Source: Zychaea mexicana (Eukaryota > Mucoromycota > Mucoromycetes > Mucorales > Lichtheimiaceae). Taken from it: DNA of 64,000 bases. The stretch is taken from assembly GCF_025766255.1 (NCBI RefSeq), contig NW_026516713.1:186001-250000 (forward strand), given 5' to 3'. Within the stretch, counting starts at the first letter, position 1; every line of letters starts with the position of its first letter. Positions 47,965-59,624 of this stretch are shown here, one piece after another. The notes under the pieces are model-generated. The model saw nothing but the letters and a program-made list of their open reading frames with translations, searched no databases and had not been told where the DNA came from. A program made the translations under genes and the position numbers.

Positions 47965-50282
47965 CTAAGCCATAGCGTCAGGGCCCTTCAAAGACGTCCG
48001 TCCTGCACGCATCATTTCGTCTACCAATAGCAGATTGCTAGCAATCACAGAGCTAGAAAAAGTAAATAGCAACGTTTTATGATCAGCCTCATGTGTATAC
48101 CTAGTATCGAGGAGTGTATCAAAGGAAGAGGAACTAGCTCCTTACCACGAGTGAAGCATATGACGATGCACTCTATAGTTATCCCAAACACCATCAATCT
48201 TGGGGTCCATGGTATCACCAGTCTTCAAGTCTACACCGACGGCATGGCCGTCTTGATGTTCTTCTTGGAGGGCCACAATAACATCCTGGGCATCGAAACC
48301 GGCGTTCTGAGCGAGCACCTTGGGAATGATAAGCAGAGCATCTGCAAAGGCCTGCACGCCCATTTTAGCACGGCCCTTGACGGTCTTTTTGAACTCTACA
48401 AGATGCTGTGCGCATGCCACCTCGAAAGCACCACCACCGGCAACCACTGACTTATCTTCCACAGCGTTCTTGACGGCACGAAGACCATCACGTACTGCGT
48501 CGTTGGTTTGTGCAATCGTGTGCGGGTTGGGGCCCTTGATAAGAATCGTGACACTGTAGGGGTCCTTGACATCCTCCACAAAGGTATATTTCTCCTCGCC
48601 TAATACGTGCTCATACACCAATCCCGCATAGCCGAGCACATCAGGCGAAAGATCTTCGACCGAGTTCTGAGCAACACCGCCGCATGCCAGTTGAAGACGC
48701 TCCATGTTGCGTCGCTTGGCACGACGGAGGGCAAAGATGTTGTGCTTGGCAAGGATATCCAGGGAAAGAGGGTCGATACCCTTTTGGTTGATAATGACAA
48801 AGCCCTTTTCGGCGTTTTCACCCGTGCAGATAGTGTTTTTGAATTCGACAATCTTGCGGATCTTGTCATCGACGTGCTTTCGTTCGCTCTCAACAAGCTT
48901 TTCACGTTGTTCAGGGTTCGAGTAGAAGAAGCCCGAGTTGATTTCACTATGTTAAATTCCCCCACATTTTCCAAAAATTTAGCTTCTGTTGCTGGTGCTG
49001 CTCCTGTTACTTATGATTCACGGCTTCGTTTCAATTTCAAGCCTATAATAACTAACCTCTTTTCATATTCCAAGCTGACGTTCAAAGTAAGGATGAAAGC
49101 ATCAGTGACCTTCTTGGGCATATCGGGATGGCGAGCACCGTGATCCATGACGAGACCACGGACAAGTCGCGATTCGGTTTCAGAACGGTGTTGCATCTTC
49201 ATGATTTCCACCATATGCAAATCAATAGGTTCGCCTTCCTTTTGAATGGCAAGTACAGAATCGACAACAGCTTCAGTCAATGTATCGGCCAATTGGCGGT
49301 GGACTTTGGTGCGAAGCGAGGTACGGGCGACAGAAACGAGCAACTCACGGTCGGATTCAACCTTTGGCGTCTTGAATTCTTCCAAGAACTAGAAAGACGC
49401 ATTGGCGCTTAATATTTTTCCTTTTTACATGCACAGGCACCCATGTTTCTGGATGTTTATCTCTTTCAACACCTTTCCCCGTACAGACGCTTTACCTTTA
49501 AAGCTTCCTTTTTGGCGATATCATAACCTTCGGTGATGACACGTGGATGGAGACCCTCCGACACGTAGCGCTCCGCCTGCTTCAAAAGCTCACCAACCAG
49601 CAAGACAATCGACGTAGTACCGTCGCCTGTGATTTCATCTTGTGCTGTAGCAGCCTTGGCAATCATAGCAGCGGTAGGATGTTGGATTTGCTATAGTTTG
49701 TCCGAGAGAAAGAATTAATTCACTGAGGAACGAGACATAAATAACAAAGCTCGTGCCTGTATAAAACGTAACAAAGCATACCATTTCATTCAGCAGGACC
49801 TTTCCGTCCTTTGTGAGCTTAATGGCACCAGCACCATCGACCAGCCTATATTATTACAGCAGAAAGTCAAGAGAGAAAGAAAAAAAGAAATGGTGAGACA
49901 TGTTGAAAAAACGTCAAAAAAAGTGACAGATTAAGGAGAATACGAAACGCGCGTCATTATTTTTTTTCCATCCCAAGTGCTTTTTTTTCATCTCACAATG
50001 TGACAGAAAAACAGGTACTCAATCTTTTTCCCGTTGTTCATTACTGAGCTCGTAAGGCTTACATTTTGATGGTTCCTCGAGGACCCAAGTTGGATCGCAA
50101 AACATCTTGAAGACCGATCGCAGCAGTAATGTTGAGCTGGAGCGCTTGACCGCGTCGAGCGACATCCGAGTTTGGATTGATCGTTTTCAAAGCAGCGGAA
50201 GCCCTAACGGATTATAGCATAAGCATCAAAGAGTCCCCGTCCGGTTCAAATAGTTAGTAGAAAGACAGGGCGATCCTTACAT
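47965..50282 (-). CDS. CCT6: T-complex protein 1 subunit zeta (CCT6)
   Basis: Seven coding minus-strand exons: 50281-50282, 50063-50203, 49782-49845, 49496-49690, 49057-49388, 48146-48946 and 47965-48052. They give 540 residues. It is a subunit of the cytosolic TRiC/CCT ring that folds actin and tubulin. Signatures: [57 protein letters not shown], the ATP-site [27 protein letters not shown], and a C-terminal half with [18 protein letters not shown] and [12 protein letters not shown]. The N terminus has no ATG in the exon carrying ASAALKT. The only ATG that restores the family start is made by splicing: AT at 50281-50282 joins G at 50203, giving M-A-S-A-A-L. The 77-nt intron contains TACTAAC. 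An unspliced transcript would read ATG TAA. Confidence 0.94.
50204..50280 (-). other. Intron splitting the CCT6 start codon (AT|G)
   Basis: A 77-nt intron with donor GTAAGG, a perfect TACTAAC-type branch sequence and a TTAG acceptor. Its removal creates the ATG of CCT6. If retained, the upstream AT plus the intron's GTAA read ATG-TAA, a minimal start-stop that would block translation of the main frame. Confidence 0.75.
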
Positions 50283-51271
50283 TTTGGATGAAGTTTTAGT
50301 GTGATGAAGGGAAGGAGGTGGGGGTGGGGAGTTCCAGCAGGCAGGTAATATGTCCGTCGAAAGTGGCTGGCACTCGAGTGAGCGTTTCCGGTCGGAGGCG
50401 CAAATATTGACTTGCGTACTAGCCGTTTGTGTATCACCATACCTGCCACCTGTCAAAAAAAGGCTTACACGCTTCCTAGTTTTGTTGCTTATTCTAACAA
50501 GTTGTGCGCCACTTGATAATAGCTGAGGCAGCAATTCCACCAGAGTTAAGCAAATAGATTGACTGGCTGGTTTACTGTTTGAAAAAAGGGAATGTACACA
50601 GCAACGAAACAGTAGCTGTAGTACATACCCGGATTCGTAACTAGATTGCAGCTGTGATAGTAGCCACTACTATGAGAAGTTGGATGGATTTTTTATTAAT
50701 GCATTGGAGGACTTGTTTGCTTGTCTTCGTGTCTTATTAATTGATTCTTTATCTTGGCATTTATCTTGGCTAGAGAAGCAAGCATGCGATCCAGTATCAT
50801 CACTGGCACCCAGCAGTAGGAGAGGGATAAGGCGATTCTAAGTTTCGAACATACGAATAAACGTCAGACCTACTCTCTTAATCATTATAGCATCAAATAT
50901 GGTTGCTAAAGAGTACTGTATCTAAATAGTAAGCTTCGATCAAAGGACATTGTTCCCCGATGATCTAAAAAAATATTAAGCTGTAGTTCAGGACATCTTT
51001 TCTACTGGATAGGCCCACCAATATTCACAACAGAGAGCACCATCCTTCCTTGTTCCTGAACGCGCATTCAGGAACACCCGTCTCCATCAGGTTTTTTGTC
51101 AAATAAGACTTCCTATTTAGAGAAAGTTTAATCGTTGTATTTCAAAAAGACATAACGCGGTTGCGCGAGCTAGCGAGCGGATAAGCGCGTTTTTTTAAAG
51201 CAAAATTTATTTCCAGGTGCACCCTTTCATTTTTCTATGCTATAGTCCCCTTGAACAGACATACACATAAA
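50283..51271. promoter_or_regulatory. Divergent promoter region CCT6 / PIP-motif gene
   Basis: Just under 1 kb between two divergent starts. It includes the CCT6 leader and, near the other end, a cluster of CG-rich hexamers (separate entry). A 67-87-codon frame near 50246-50540 is out of frame with CCT6 and has no domain. Confidence 0.5.
51154..51196 (+). promoter_or_regulatory. Cluster of ACGCG/GCGCG hexamers, MCB/E2F-like
   Basis: AACGCGG, TGCGCGA and AGCGCGT followed by a T-run lie within 43 bases, 75-120 nt upstream of the start at 51272. In fungi, MBF-type factors bind ACGCGT-like sites at G1/S genes. StuA-type APSES proteins also recognise CGCG cores. This is motif evidence only. Confidence 0.4.
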
Positions 51272-52094
51272 ATGTCGAACAAGGCAAAAGGCAAACTCGC
51301 ATTCACAGTACGCAAAACTGACACTGGTAGTGCTGGTCACGATACCAAAGTTGCGTTACCCAAAGCACAGCAGCCTGCTGTGCTTTCCTTATTACAACGA
51401 CAACAACAACAACAACAGGAACGCAATCCATTCAAAATTACCAATACTAGTACCAATACTAGTACCACTCCTACTATACCTTCAACAAAAAAGAACAACG
51501 CATCGTCAATAACCAAAAGAAAACGAAAAGCACCAGAAACCAAGAATCACTCTATTACCCAATTCTTTACAATGGCGCAAACCCAACCATCAGCATCATA
51601 TACTACAACCATTAAGAATACGCTACCATCTGGTTCAATGTCAAGCAACACAACAAATACAACAAGCGAAAGAAGCACAGAGTCACCAATATCAATATCA
51701 GATAGTGAGGAAAACATTGTTTGTCATATACGATACATGCATCCAGTGCAAGAGATATGGACAACACTTGTTGGAGAGTATGAGGAATCGCTAGATGATC
51801 ATGGCAGAGTATGTATTAACAGTCGCTCACCTTTTCTTCACTGCAGTCGTAATAAAATACTGATGCACTTTTGTTATTCAAAATTAACAGCGAGTACGGC
51901 CACGAGCAGAAGGACACCAACAACAGCAACAAGGAAGAATGGATAGTCTTGATGATGGCGCTGGCATGGATGTAATGCTACTCTTGGAAGAATGCATGGA
52001 CGACGATATGGGCCGACAAGTGCGATACCAAATGTCATTGCAAGAATCTATTAGTCTTTTCAAGGCAATTACAAGCGAATTCTTATGTGCCTAA
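51272..52094 (+). CDS. Small basic protein with PIP-box-like and SIM-like motifs
   Basis: Two exons, 51272-51808 and 51891-52094, give 246 residues. No folded domain recognised. Visible motifs are a basic nuclear signal TKRKRKAP (about residues 81-88), directly followed by KNHSITQFF (91-99), which resembles a PCNA-interacting PIP box (consensus Q-x-x-I-x-x-F-F; the Gln position is Asn or His here), then SISDSEE (141-147), which looks like a SUMO-interacting motif. The C-terminal exon is acidic with a helix ending in LFKAITSEFL. Together these suggest a replication or repair accessory protein, possibly S-phase expressed given the upstream CGCG cluster. That is inference; I know no named homologue. 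The start is the ATG of MSNKAKGK. Confidence 0.7.
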
Positions 52095-52116
52095 TCCATG
52101 AATATCATATCACTGC

Positions 52117-52122
52117 AATAAA
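52117..52122 (+). terminator. AATAAA poly(A) signal of the PIP-motif gene
   Basis: AATAAA 23 nt after the stop codon, the expected position for a poly(A) signal. Confidence 0.6.
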
Positions 52123-52432
52123 CATTTAATACCTGAACAAGAGGATATCACAGACACACATGCAGAGAGAGGAGAATCAATTAACAGTAAAACTAAAGAA
52201 GCGACATGCAACTAAAACGAAGGGCAACAACGTGAGGCTACTAGCTTCTAGTGTCCAAGAACAATCAAAGGTCCATAAGTTAAATGAACTTGGTCTTCAC
52301 ACTATGGGAGGGACACCACAGAAAAATCAGAGGCTTCCCAAAAATGGAAGTCGGAGTATCACAATCGTTTGTCCACTTTGAAATTGGTGGATTTTGCTGT
52401 AACTAAGAAACCCCCCTTTTCTACTGTCCAAC
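52123..52432. promoter_or_regulatory. RPS3 promoter/leader
   Basis: About 310 bases between the previous poly(A) signal and the RPS3 start. A 73-codon frame at 52160-52381 is Lys/Gln-rich but shows no domain and lies where the promoter should be, so I do not annotate it as a gene. A C-run and T-run precede the start (52411-52420). Confidence 0.5.
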
Positions 52433-53631
52433 ATGGCTGCTGCTGCCGCTCAGATCTCTAAGAAGAGAAAGGTAGATGAATGCGACATACGATACGACTA
52501 CGCCATTCGATGGATGGCTTGATAAATGGATGGATGGATGTATACTGACGATCGATTCATAAATTTTAAAATCAATTCGTATCATATTTTTTTCGACATG
52601 AACCTTGATTCCCTAATTTAGTTCGTAAGTACATTTTTAACTTGTTCTTTACCCTCGTGCACGACTCAACGAGGAAAACATAAAAATTTCCTGAAGAAAA
52701 TAGTTAAACTAAGTGTATTCGTTTTTTGAAACATGTAGGTCGCTGACGGTGTCTTCTATGCTGAATTGAACGAATTCTTGACCCGCGAGTTGGCCGAGGA
52801 TGGCTACGCCGGTGTCGAAGTTCGCAACACGCCCGCACGCACTGAGTATGTCCTTTTTTTCAGAACATACAACTTTCAGAAGGGTGGAAAAGAGGAGGAA
52901 GAGGGGGAATTTAGGAGCGTCATGTGATTAACAATCGAGCAAAATGATAGAATCATTATCCGTGCCACTCACACCCAAAACGTCCTTGGTGAGAAGGGCC
53001 GCCGTATCCGCGAGCTTACCACCTTGGTCCAGAAGCGTTTCCGTTTCGCTGAGAACGCCGTTGAACTGTACGCTGAGCGTGTCCAGAACCGTGGCTTGTG
53101 CGCCATTGCCCAGGCCGAGTCCGTCAAGTACAAGTTGTTGAACGGTTTGGCTGTCCGCCGTGCCTGCTATGGTGTCGTCCGCTTCGTCATGGAGTCTGGC
53201 GCCAAGGGCTGTGAGGTCGTTGTCTCTGGTAAGCTCCGTGCTGCCCGTGCCAAGGCCATGAAGTTCGGTGATGGTTTCATGATCCACTCTGGTCAGCCCA
53301 CCCGTGACTTCATCGTCACTGCTGTCCGCCACGTCTTGTTGCGCCAGGGTGTCCTCGGTATCAAGGTCAAGATCATGCTTGACAGCGATCCCTCTGGTCG
53401 CCAGGGTCCCAAGAACCCTCTTCCTGATGTTATTACCATCCTCGAGCCCAAGGTAAATTGAGAAAGTGCATTGATATCATTTTAGTCAAGAGACAACAAA
53501 CAACTCACTTATGCCATTCATTTTCTACTACCACTAATTAGGATGAGTCGTACATCACTGAACCCGTCAGCCAAGACTTTGGCAGACCCGCTGAACCTGT
53601 TGCTGCCCCTGCTGAGGTAGAGGCTCAATAA
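52433..53631 (+). CDS. RPS3: 40S ribosomal protein S3
   Basis: Five exons: 52433-52471, 52622-52624, 52739-52845, 52951-53452 and 53542-53631. They give 246 residues (human 243). RPS3 lines the mRNA entry channel. The KH domain is present, with [20 protein letters not shown], then ALVQKRF-type [50 protein letters not shown] and [17 protein letters not shown]. Nearly every relative begins KKRKFVADG. Here KKRK ends exon 1 and VADG starts exon 3. The invariant Phe exists only as a lone TTC flanked by TTTAG and GTAAGT, a 3-nt exon. Codon use is strongly biased toward C-ending codons compared with the neighbouring genes, as expected for a highly expressed gene. Confidence 0.97.
52622..52624 (+). 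other. 3-nt micro-exon (TTC, Phe) of RPS3
   Basis: The triplet sits between a perfect acceptor (ATTTAG) and a perfect donor (GTAAGT). It is in phase 0 on both sides and supplies the Phe that is nearly invariant in KRKFVADG of eukaryotic S3. The flanking introns are 150 and 114 nt. Confidence 0.75.
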
Positions 53632-53911
53632 GTTTGTAATATTCATCATTCCACCGCCATTAAAAAAGCAGTCTGAATAATGCACAAACACACATAATTT
53701 TTTTTTTACTTTAACGACGGTTTGGGCACACATACATTGGGGTTCTTTTCTTTTGTTCGAGACAGTGGAGTGAAAGTTGAAGGAGAATGGATGGTACGGT
53801 GATGATGATTGTGTAAGCAACAATGGTCGTTGTCGTTAGTGTGAATGGTTTTTAAGAGCATGTTGCTTGTACGTGCAGAAGTGGAGAGAGTGAGTGAGAT
53901 AGGGTTATTAT
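53632..53911. other. Convergent spacer RPS3 / RING-CH gene
   Basis: 280 bases between two convergent stops. T-runs at 53699-53708; no coding signal beyond antisense frames. Confidence 0.5.
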
Positions 53912-55501
53912 TCACATTATCGTCCGGGATATGACTTCTTCATCCTCAACGCAGTTGGTAATTCGTGCTAGCCATCCATAGATACCACGCGTTGCAAAGT
54001 CACCTACAGCAATTCCTAGCGTAATCCAACGGAATGTCCATAGCGGAAACTCGGCGACGAACTGGCGCGAGCTATACGCCTGCTCCAATCCTTTCTCTTC
54101 TCCATCCTGGTCACGAACGTCAATATGGAACGCAAACAAATTAAAGTGGATCCAAAAGAGCACAACCAGGGAGCAGCAGTACATCAACAAGAATCCTTTC
54201 ACAAGCTTTCCAAGTCGTCGTGTGATACTGTCGATGCGTTGGTCATTTTGTGCTGCTGCTGCCACGGCAACTGCTGCTTGCATTATATCATGCTCTTGGT
54301 TTCCGTCGTTGCCGTCGTCGTCACCCATCACGGGTGGTTGCTGTATTGCTCCACCACCACCATCACCACCGCCTCCTTCTCCTGCCATAGCACCACCATC
54401 GCCTGCGACGGCCACTTGATCTTGTTGTTGTACGGCCAACACAATGTCAAACATATCGTTTAAAATTTTGTACGTGAACCAAATATTGTTGATGCTACCT
54501 AGCAAAAAGAAACCAAGATGGAGATGCTCGAGACGACAGAGTATGAAATGCCATAACCGATCGTCTGCTAAGGGAAATAAAAAGTAGTACAAAAGCGTGT
54601 TGGTGACAAGCGAGTGGTCGTTACTAGTGGATGAACGAAAACAGACAGGGAAAGGTGTATAGAGGACTTTGCGCTGTGTTGCGAATGAGGAAAACGTTTC
54701 GTCGGGTTGGAGGTCGGTGAATATGAGGAACGTGCGTCGCAGGGAGTTTTCAGCCGAAGCAATGATGATTTTCATAAGTGATCCAGTGCTCCACACTTCG
54801 TGTATTCCGCCCGGATAGTTTGATAATTGCACCGATAAATGGATGAGTGTTTTCATCAGCGTGCCTATATTTGTGCATTGGTGACAAACGATTAATAAGC
54901 ACGTTTTTAGCTTCTTTCAAGGGAATGCTGCATAAAAAAAAGGAAAGAGGTAAATCTGTCAATGTAAAATTACACACCCGCAGGAATTAAAACGAGTATC
55001 AAAATGACAGCAGTTGCCAAGATGCGAGAAGCTGATATCAAGTAGTAGCAGTCAGTTAATAGCTCATATACGATAGCACTACCTTAATTTTTTATTTCAA
55101 TATACTTTACTAACCTTTATAGTTTAACAGTGCCATCCATCGTCGTCGATGGCGTACTTGGAATCGTTGCTGACATAAAGTACAGTGATATAGTTCTTTG
55201 AGTCGCCCATTCTGTGCCAAGGATCTTCTCCATGACCCTATACAGTGTGCGTGAACGTATTTACTGTAATGTTGAAGATACGTGTGTATGTGAGAAGAGC
55301 CGTAACAAATAGACCAGATAGAGTTGAGACAAGAACTCCAGGATTTATTATTTACATTGAGCCTTTGCATTTGCACGGTGAGATGAAATTGGACTTGTCG
55401 TCTTTTTCCAAACAGATTCGACAGACTCGAGTAGACTCTAGCGGCAAGGAGTTTATTGGCGTAGATAAGAGTGGTCGTTCATCCTGAATATGTTGTGACA
55501 T
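53912..55501 (-). CDS. RING-CH (MARCH-type) membrane E3 ubiquitin ligase
   Basis: Four minus-strand exons: 55356-55501, 55115-55263, 54978-55031 and 53912-54864. They give 433 residues. The N-terminal RINGv zinc-binding domain has the C4HC3 order: C27 and C30 (VCRIC), C43 and C45 (CKCKGS), H53, C56 (HAHCIGSW), C76 and C79 (CTLC). Such proteins ubiquitylate membrane or ER substrates. After it come ILATAVILILVLIPAG and further hydrophobic stretches, FILCRLEHLHLGFFLLGSI and FLLMYCCSLVVLFWIHF, so probably three to five helices. A Gly/Asp/Gln-rich cytosolic loop (about 65 residues) separates them. Which MARCH subtype this is, and its substrates, are unknown. Confidence 0.88.
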
Positions 55502-56896
55502 TTTGGATGTTGAAAAAATTAAATATTATTGAACTTCGTTGCGAAAAGAGAGAGAGAGACAAAAGAAGGAAGGAAGGAAGGGGGGAGAGAGGTTGAAAGT
55601 CAAGTGTGTGAAAAAAGCGGATTATTATTATTAGGTTGGTTTCACGAACACTATATTTTGTATGTCAAGTGCAAGTGTGGTAGTAGCTTTTCAGTATGTA
55701 TTATGCTCTCTTCGCTTGCTGGTGTCGTATTCGTTTATGTTCTCTCCTTCAAAGTTGCAAATAAGGGGGGGGGAGAGGTTTGAATGCTGTAGCTGCGAGG
55801 TGACACAAGAATATGTCCAGACGGTTGTTTTAATGCAAGTTTTGAAAACAGTCGTTTAGCAGATATTGGACGATACACTTGTTATGAATATATATCATTT
55901 TGTATGATTATATCTACTTTACAAGAGATCTCTGTTAAAAGACCCTAGAAAACAAACCAAGCATTTGGCTTGCCCATGCTTCTTTTCCCCCTGTTGTGGC
56001 GTTCTGACGAACACTTGCTTGTTTTAGGATCATACCTGATTTTCTTGTGTAGCCATTTATGAAAACGTATACTTCTTACCTGTCAGGCATGATGTGTATA
56101 TAATGAGTGGTGCAACTTTAACATGCTCGTCAATTCTCTGGCTAATGATGGAAACAACATCCACGCATAAATTTGTCATTAATATGTTCAAACGTGGATC
56201 TCTAACTATCCCCGGGAAAGAAACCAAACACGTCATGAAAACAAACAGCAATAATGATGCTATGTGTTATTATCTCGTAAGTAGAGCCATTATATATAAT
56301 ATGTATGATATGTCAATTTATTCTGTGGGCCGCCATTTATCCGTAAGATAAATAAGGTTGAAGTATAGTATAAATCTGTCTCTTAAAATTACTTTTACCT
56401 GCTGATACTATGCTTGCTCTCTCAATGTACATTATTATATATCAGAAATTGATATATCCATCACCATCCATTTTAATTAAAGGCGAGCCAATAAATGAGA
56501 ACCAATAACAAAATGTTGATGTTAAATACCTTATACATAGAATCTACATGTCCAATGGTGGAAACGTCACGAAGACGAAGAGGCGACGAGAAAGAAGCGG
56601 AATGAATCACACTATATTGGTCCTCAGTACAAGGGAACATATAGTGGATTCAGTTCAAAGAAAACGTCAATTGTCATGAAAATGTTATATTGCTGATATG
56701 TACTTGGGATTTTCTAAAGCAAAAGAGCCCGGAGCTTAATATAGGGTAGACAGTATAAATAGGTTTGGTGATAAAATAAAATGTTTAACAGAGTATATGA
56801 GGTTCAGGTGAGGCTTAGTTTGAATGATGATTATGCTGTTGTTGTTGTTGTTGTTGTTGTTGTTGCTATTCTTTGTGGAGGGAGGTAAGGATGACA
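55502..56896. other. Intergenic region upstream of the RING-CH gene
   Basis: 1.4 kb between the RING-CH start and the thymidylate synthase stop. GA-rich at 55545-55600, a G-run at 55767-55775, and a (GTT)n run at 56837-56867. Short frames on both strands have no recognisable domain. Confidence 0.55.
56837..56867. repeat. (GTT)n microsatellite
   Basis: About ten GTT units, 30 nt beyond the thymidylate synthase stop (read on the minus strand as CAA), probably in its 3' UTR. Confidence 0.85.
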
Positions 56897-57876
<980 letters not shown>

Positions 57877-59624
57877 GGTTGTTGTTTACTTTGTGGAAAC
57901 TAAGGAGTCAGAAAGAAAAAAAGAATGAACGCGTCGCGCGTACACGCGATTTTCCCTAACAACTCCGGTGGATGGTTTCTTCCGACATGCTTTGCATAGC
58001 ACCAGCACGTTTCCCATGGCAACAACTCATGAAAACGGGATATCTTCCTTGGCAACAAAGTATTTCGCATGACAGCGACATGCCGGTTGTATGTTAGCGG
58101 TATGTTAAGCCTAGTAACAGTGTGTTTTGCAAGGCAGCGCACGAAAACTCACTCATCCGTTGCTGCAAATAACAAATGATAACAGATAAACGTAGCAACG
58201 TCGGCCATCCTGCAACGAAAATAGCTGTTTTTTAAGACACATAGGTGAAAACAATATAACGTAATATAGGACACATACCCTTTTGCTCGGTTGACTGCAT
58301 ACATAACGTATCTAGTTGTGCATACATAACCATTAAGTACTAAATCATACGTCGTTAGAACGTATATGGATTAGTCTGAAAATCCAGAAAGGAAACGGAA
58401 GCACAACCAAAGAGTAAGCGCAGCAGCCACCAGCCAGCAAAAGCGCGTTAATCATATGTTTGAGCGTTTGAAATATCTACACTATCGAAACAACTGCAGT
58501 ACACATATACTTTTAGATTTGAAAACAACAGCTTATTGAGCAACTGTAATTATACTTGTAGGGTTGTTGCTTATATTACTGTAAAAAGTATTTCCAATCT
58601 GACCCCTCCTACATATATCACCATCATAGCCAACGATGCCGTTCGATTTCATAGTAGAATATGCATTATCTCAAGTACCGTACGTATTTTTTTTTGTTTA
58701 GCAGTATGAGTCGCAAAGGGAAAAAAACTATTAGAATAAACAAAAATGCCGCCGTGCTTCAACTTTTTTAAATCAGGTTCACATCTTATCTGAAGAAAAT
58801 GGATATAGAAAAAGAGATCCTTTTTTAGTTACTATAGAGCAAACAAGATAGTGCATGATTCTACGTTTTAGAGTAGTTGGGGTATAGATAGGGGAGCTTT
58901 ACCACACCACACACTCCTCTCTTACCATATCAGTCCAACCGAAATCTTGTTATTCGGTTGATATCAGAGGCAATACTAATAACACCGACGACGACTCTTT
59001 ACGCAACTCGTAACTCACAGGTAGGTACACCACACGGATAACCCCAGCACAATTTTTTAAAGAAGTGCAATACGAGAAAAACAATATCGGAAAGCAAGTA
59101 GTGAAAAAGAGAAAGAGAAGAAGGGCTGTGGAATATCACCCATCTTTCTTAAACATTAGGTGAGTCGTAGGTGCATCGAATCGACGTCACTCTTCTCTGA
59201 GCAGCAGAAGCCAACGCAAAGCGGTTCACAGAAAAGAGAAAAAAAAAGTCGGTCCCCCGCTGGCGCCCCTCCTGCTGGTTACTCCCCCATTTTTTTTACA
59301 CTTTTTCCTTTCTGCTTTAAAGAGGGAATACATAAAAAAAGGCCTCTGTATTGGTTCACTAAAGCAAGGATAAAGCCCAAGAGAACAGCAATCACATTGT
59401 TTTTATTTGACTATCTTTGAGCTCTTGACTGATTTCACTTTGAAACCTCTCCACCGTCCCCCACCCAACCCTCCCCCCCCCTTTTTTTTTATCTTTGTCG
59501 TTCTCCTGCGCATTCCGTCAAAGTTTTGATTCGTTAACGTTGAATTGTGGGTTGGAAAAAAAGAAGAAGAACCAAAGAACAGACCTCATTATACATACCA
59601 GTATCGGAACTAGTCCCAAGCATC
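57877..59624. promoter_or_regulatory. Divergent region between thymidylate synthase and the poly-Q factor
   Basis: 1.75 kb between two divergent starts. Apart from the MCB-like elements near 57930, it is AT-rich to about 59150 and then pyrimidine-rich toward the start at 59625. Small frames (59160-59420, 59495-59776) sit in the probable leader of the poly-Q gene and could act as upstream ORFs. No gene recognised. Confidence 0.5.
57929..57949 (-). promoter_or_regulatory. MCB-type elements upstream of thymidylate synthase
   Basis: ACGCGT at 57929-57934, TCGCGCGT at 57934-57941 and ACGCGA at 57944-57949, 53-73 nt before the start at 57876. ACGCGT is the MluI cell-cycle box bound by MBF and controls yeast CDC21. 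The cluster is seen directly; its use here is inferred. Confidence 0.6.

Noticed and set aside
52160..52381. 73-codon frame between the PIP-motif gene and RPS3
   Set aside because: Located after a poly(A) signal and in the expected RPS3 promoter; low-complexity Lys/Gln/Asn content and no domain.
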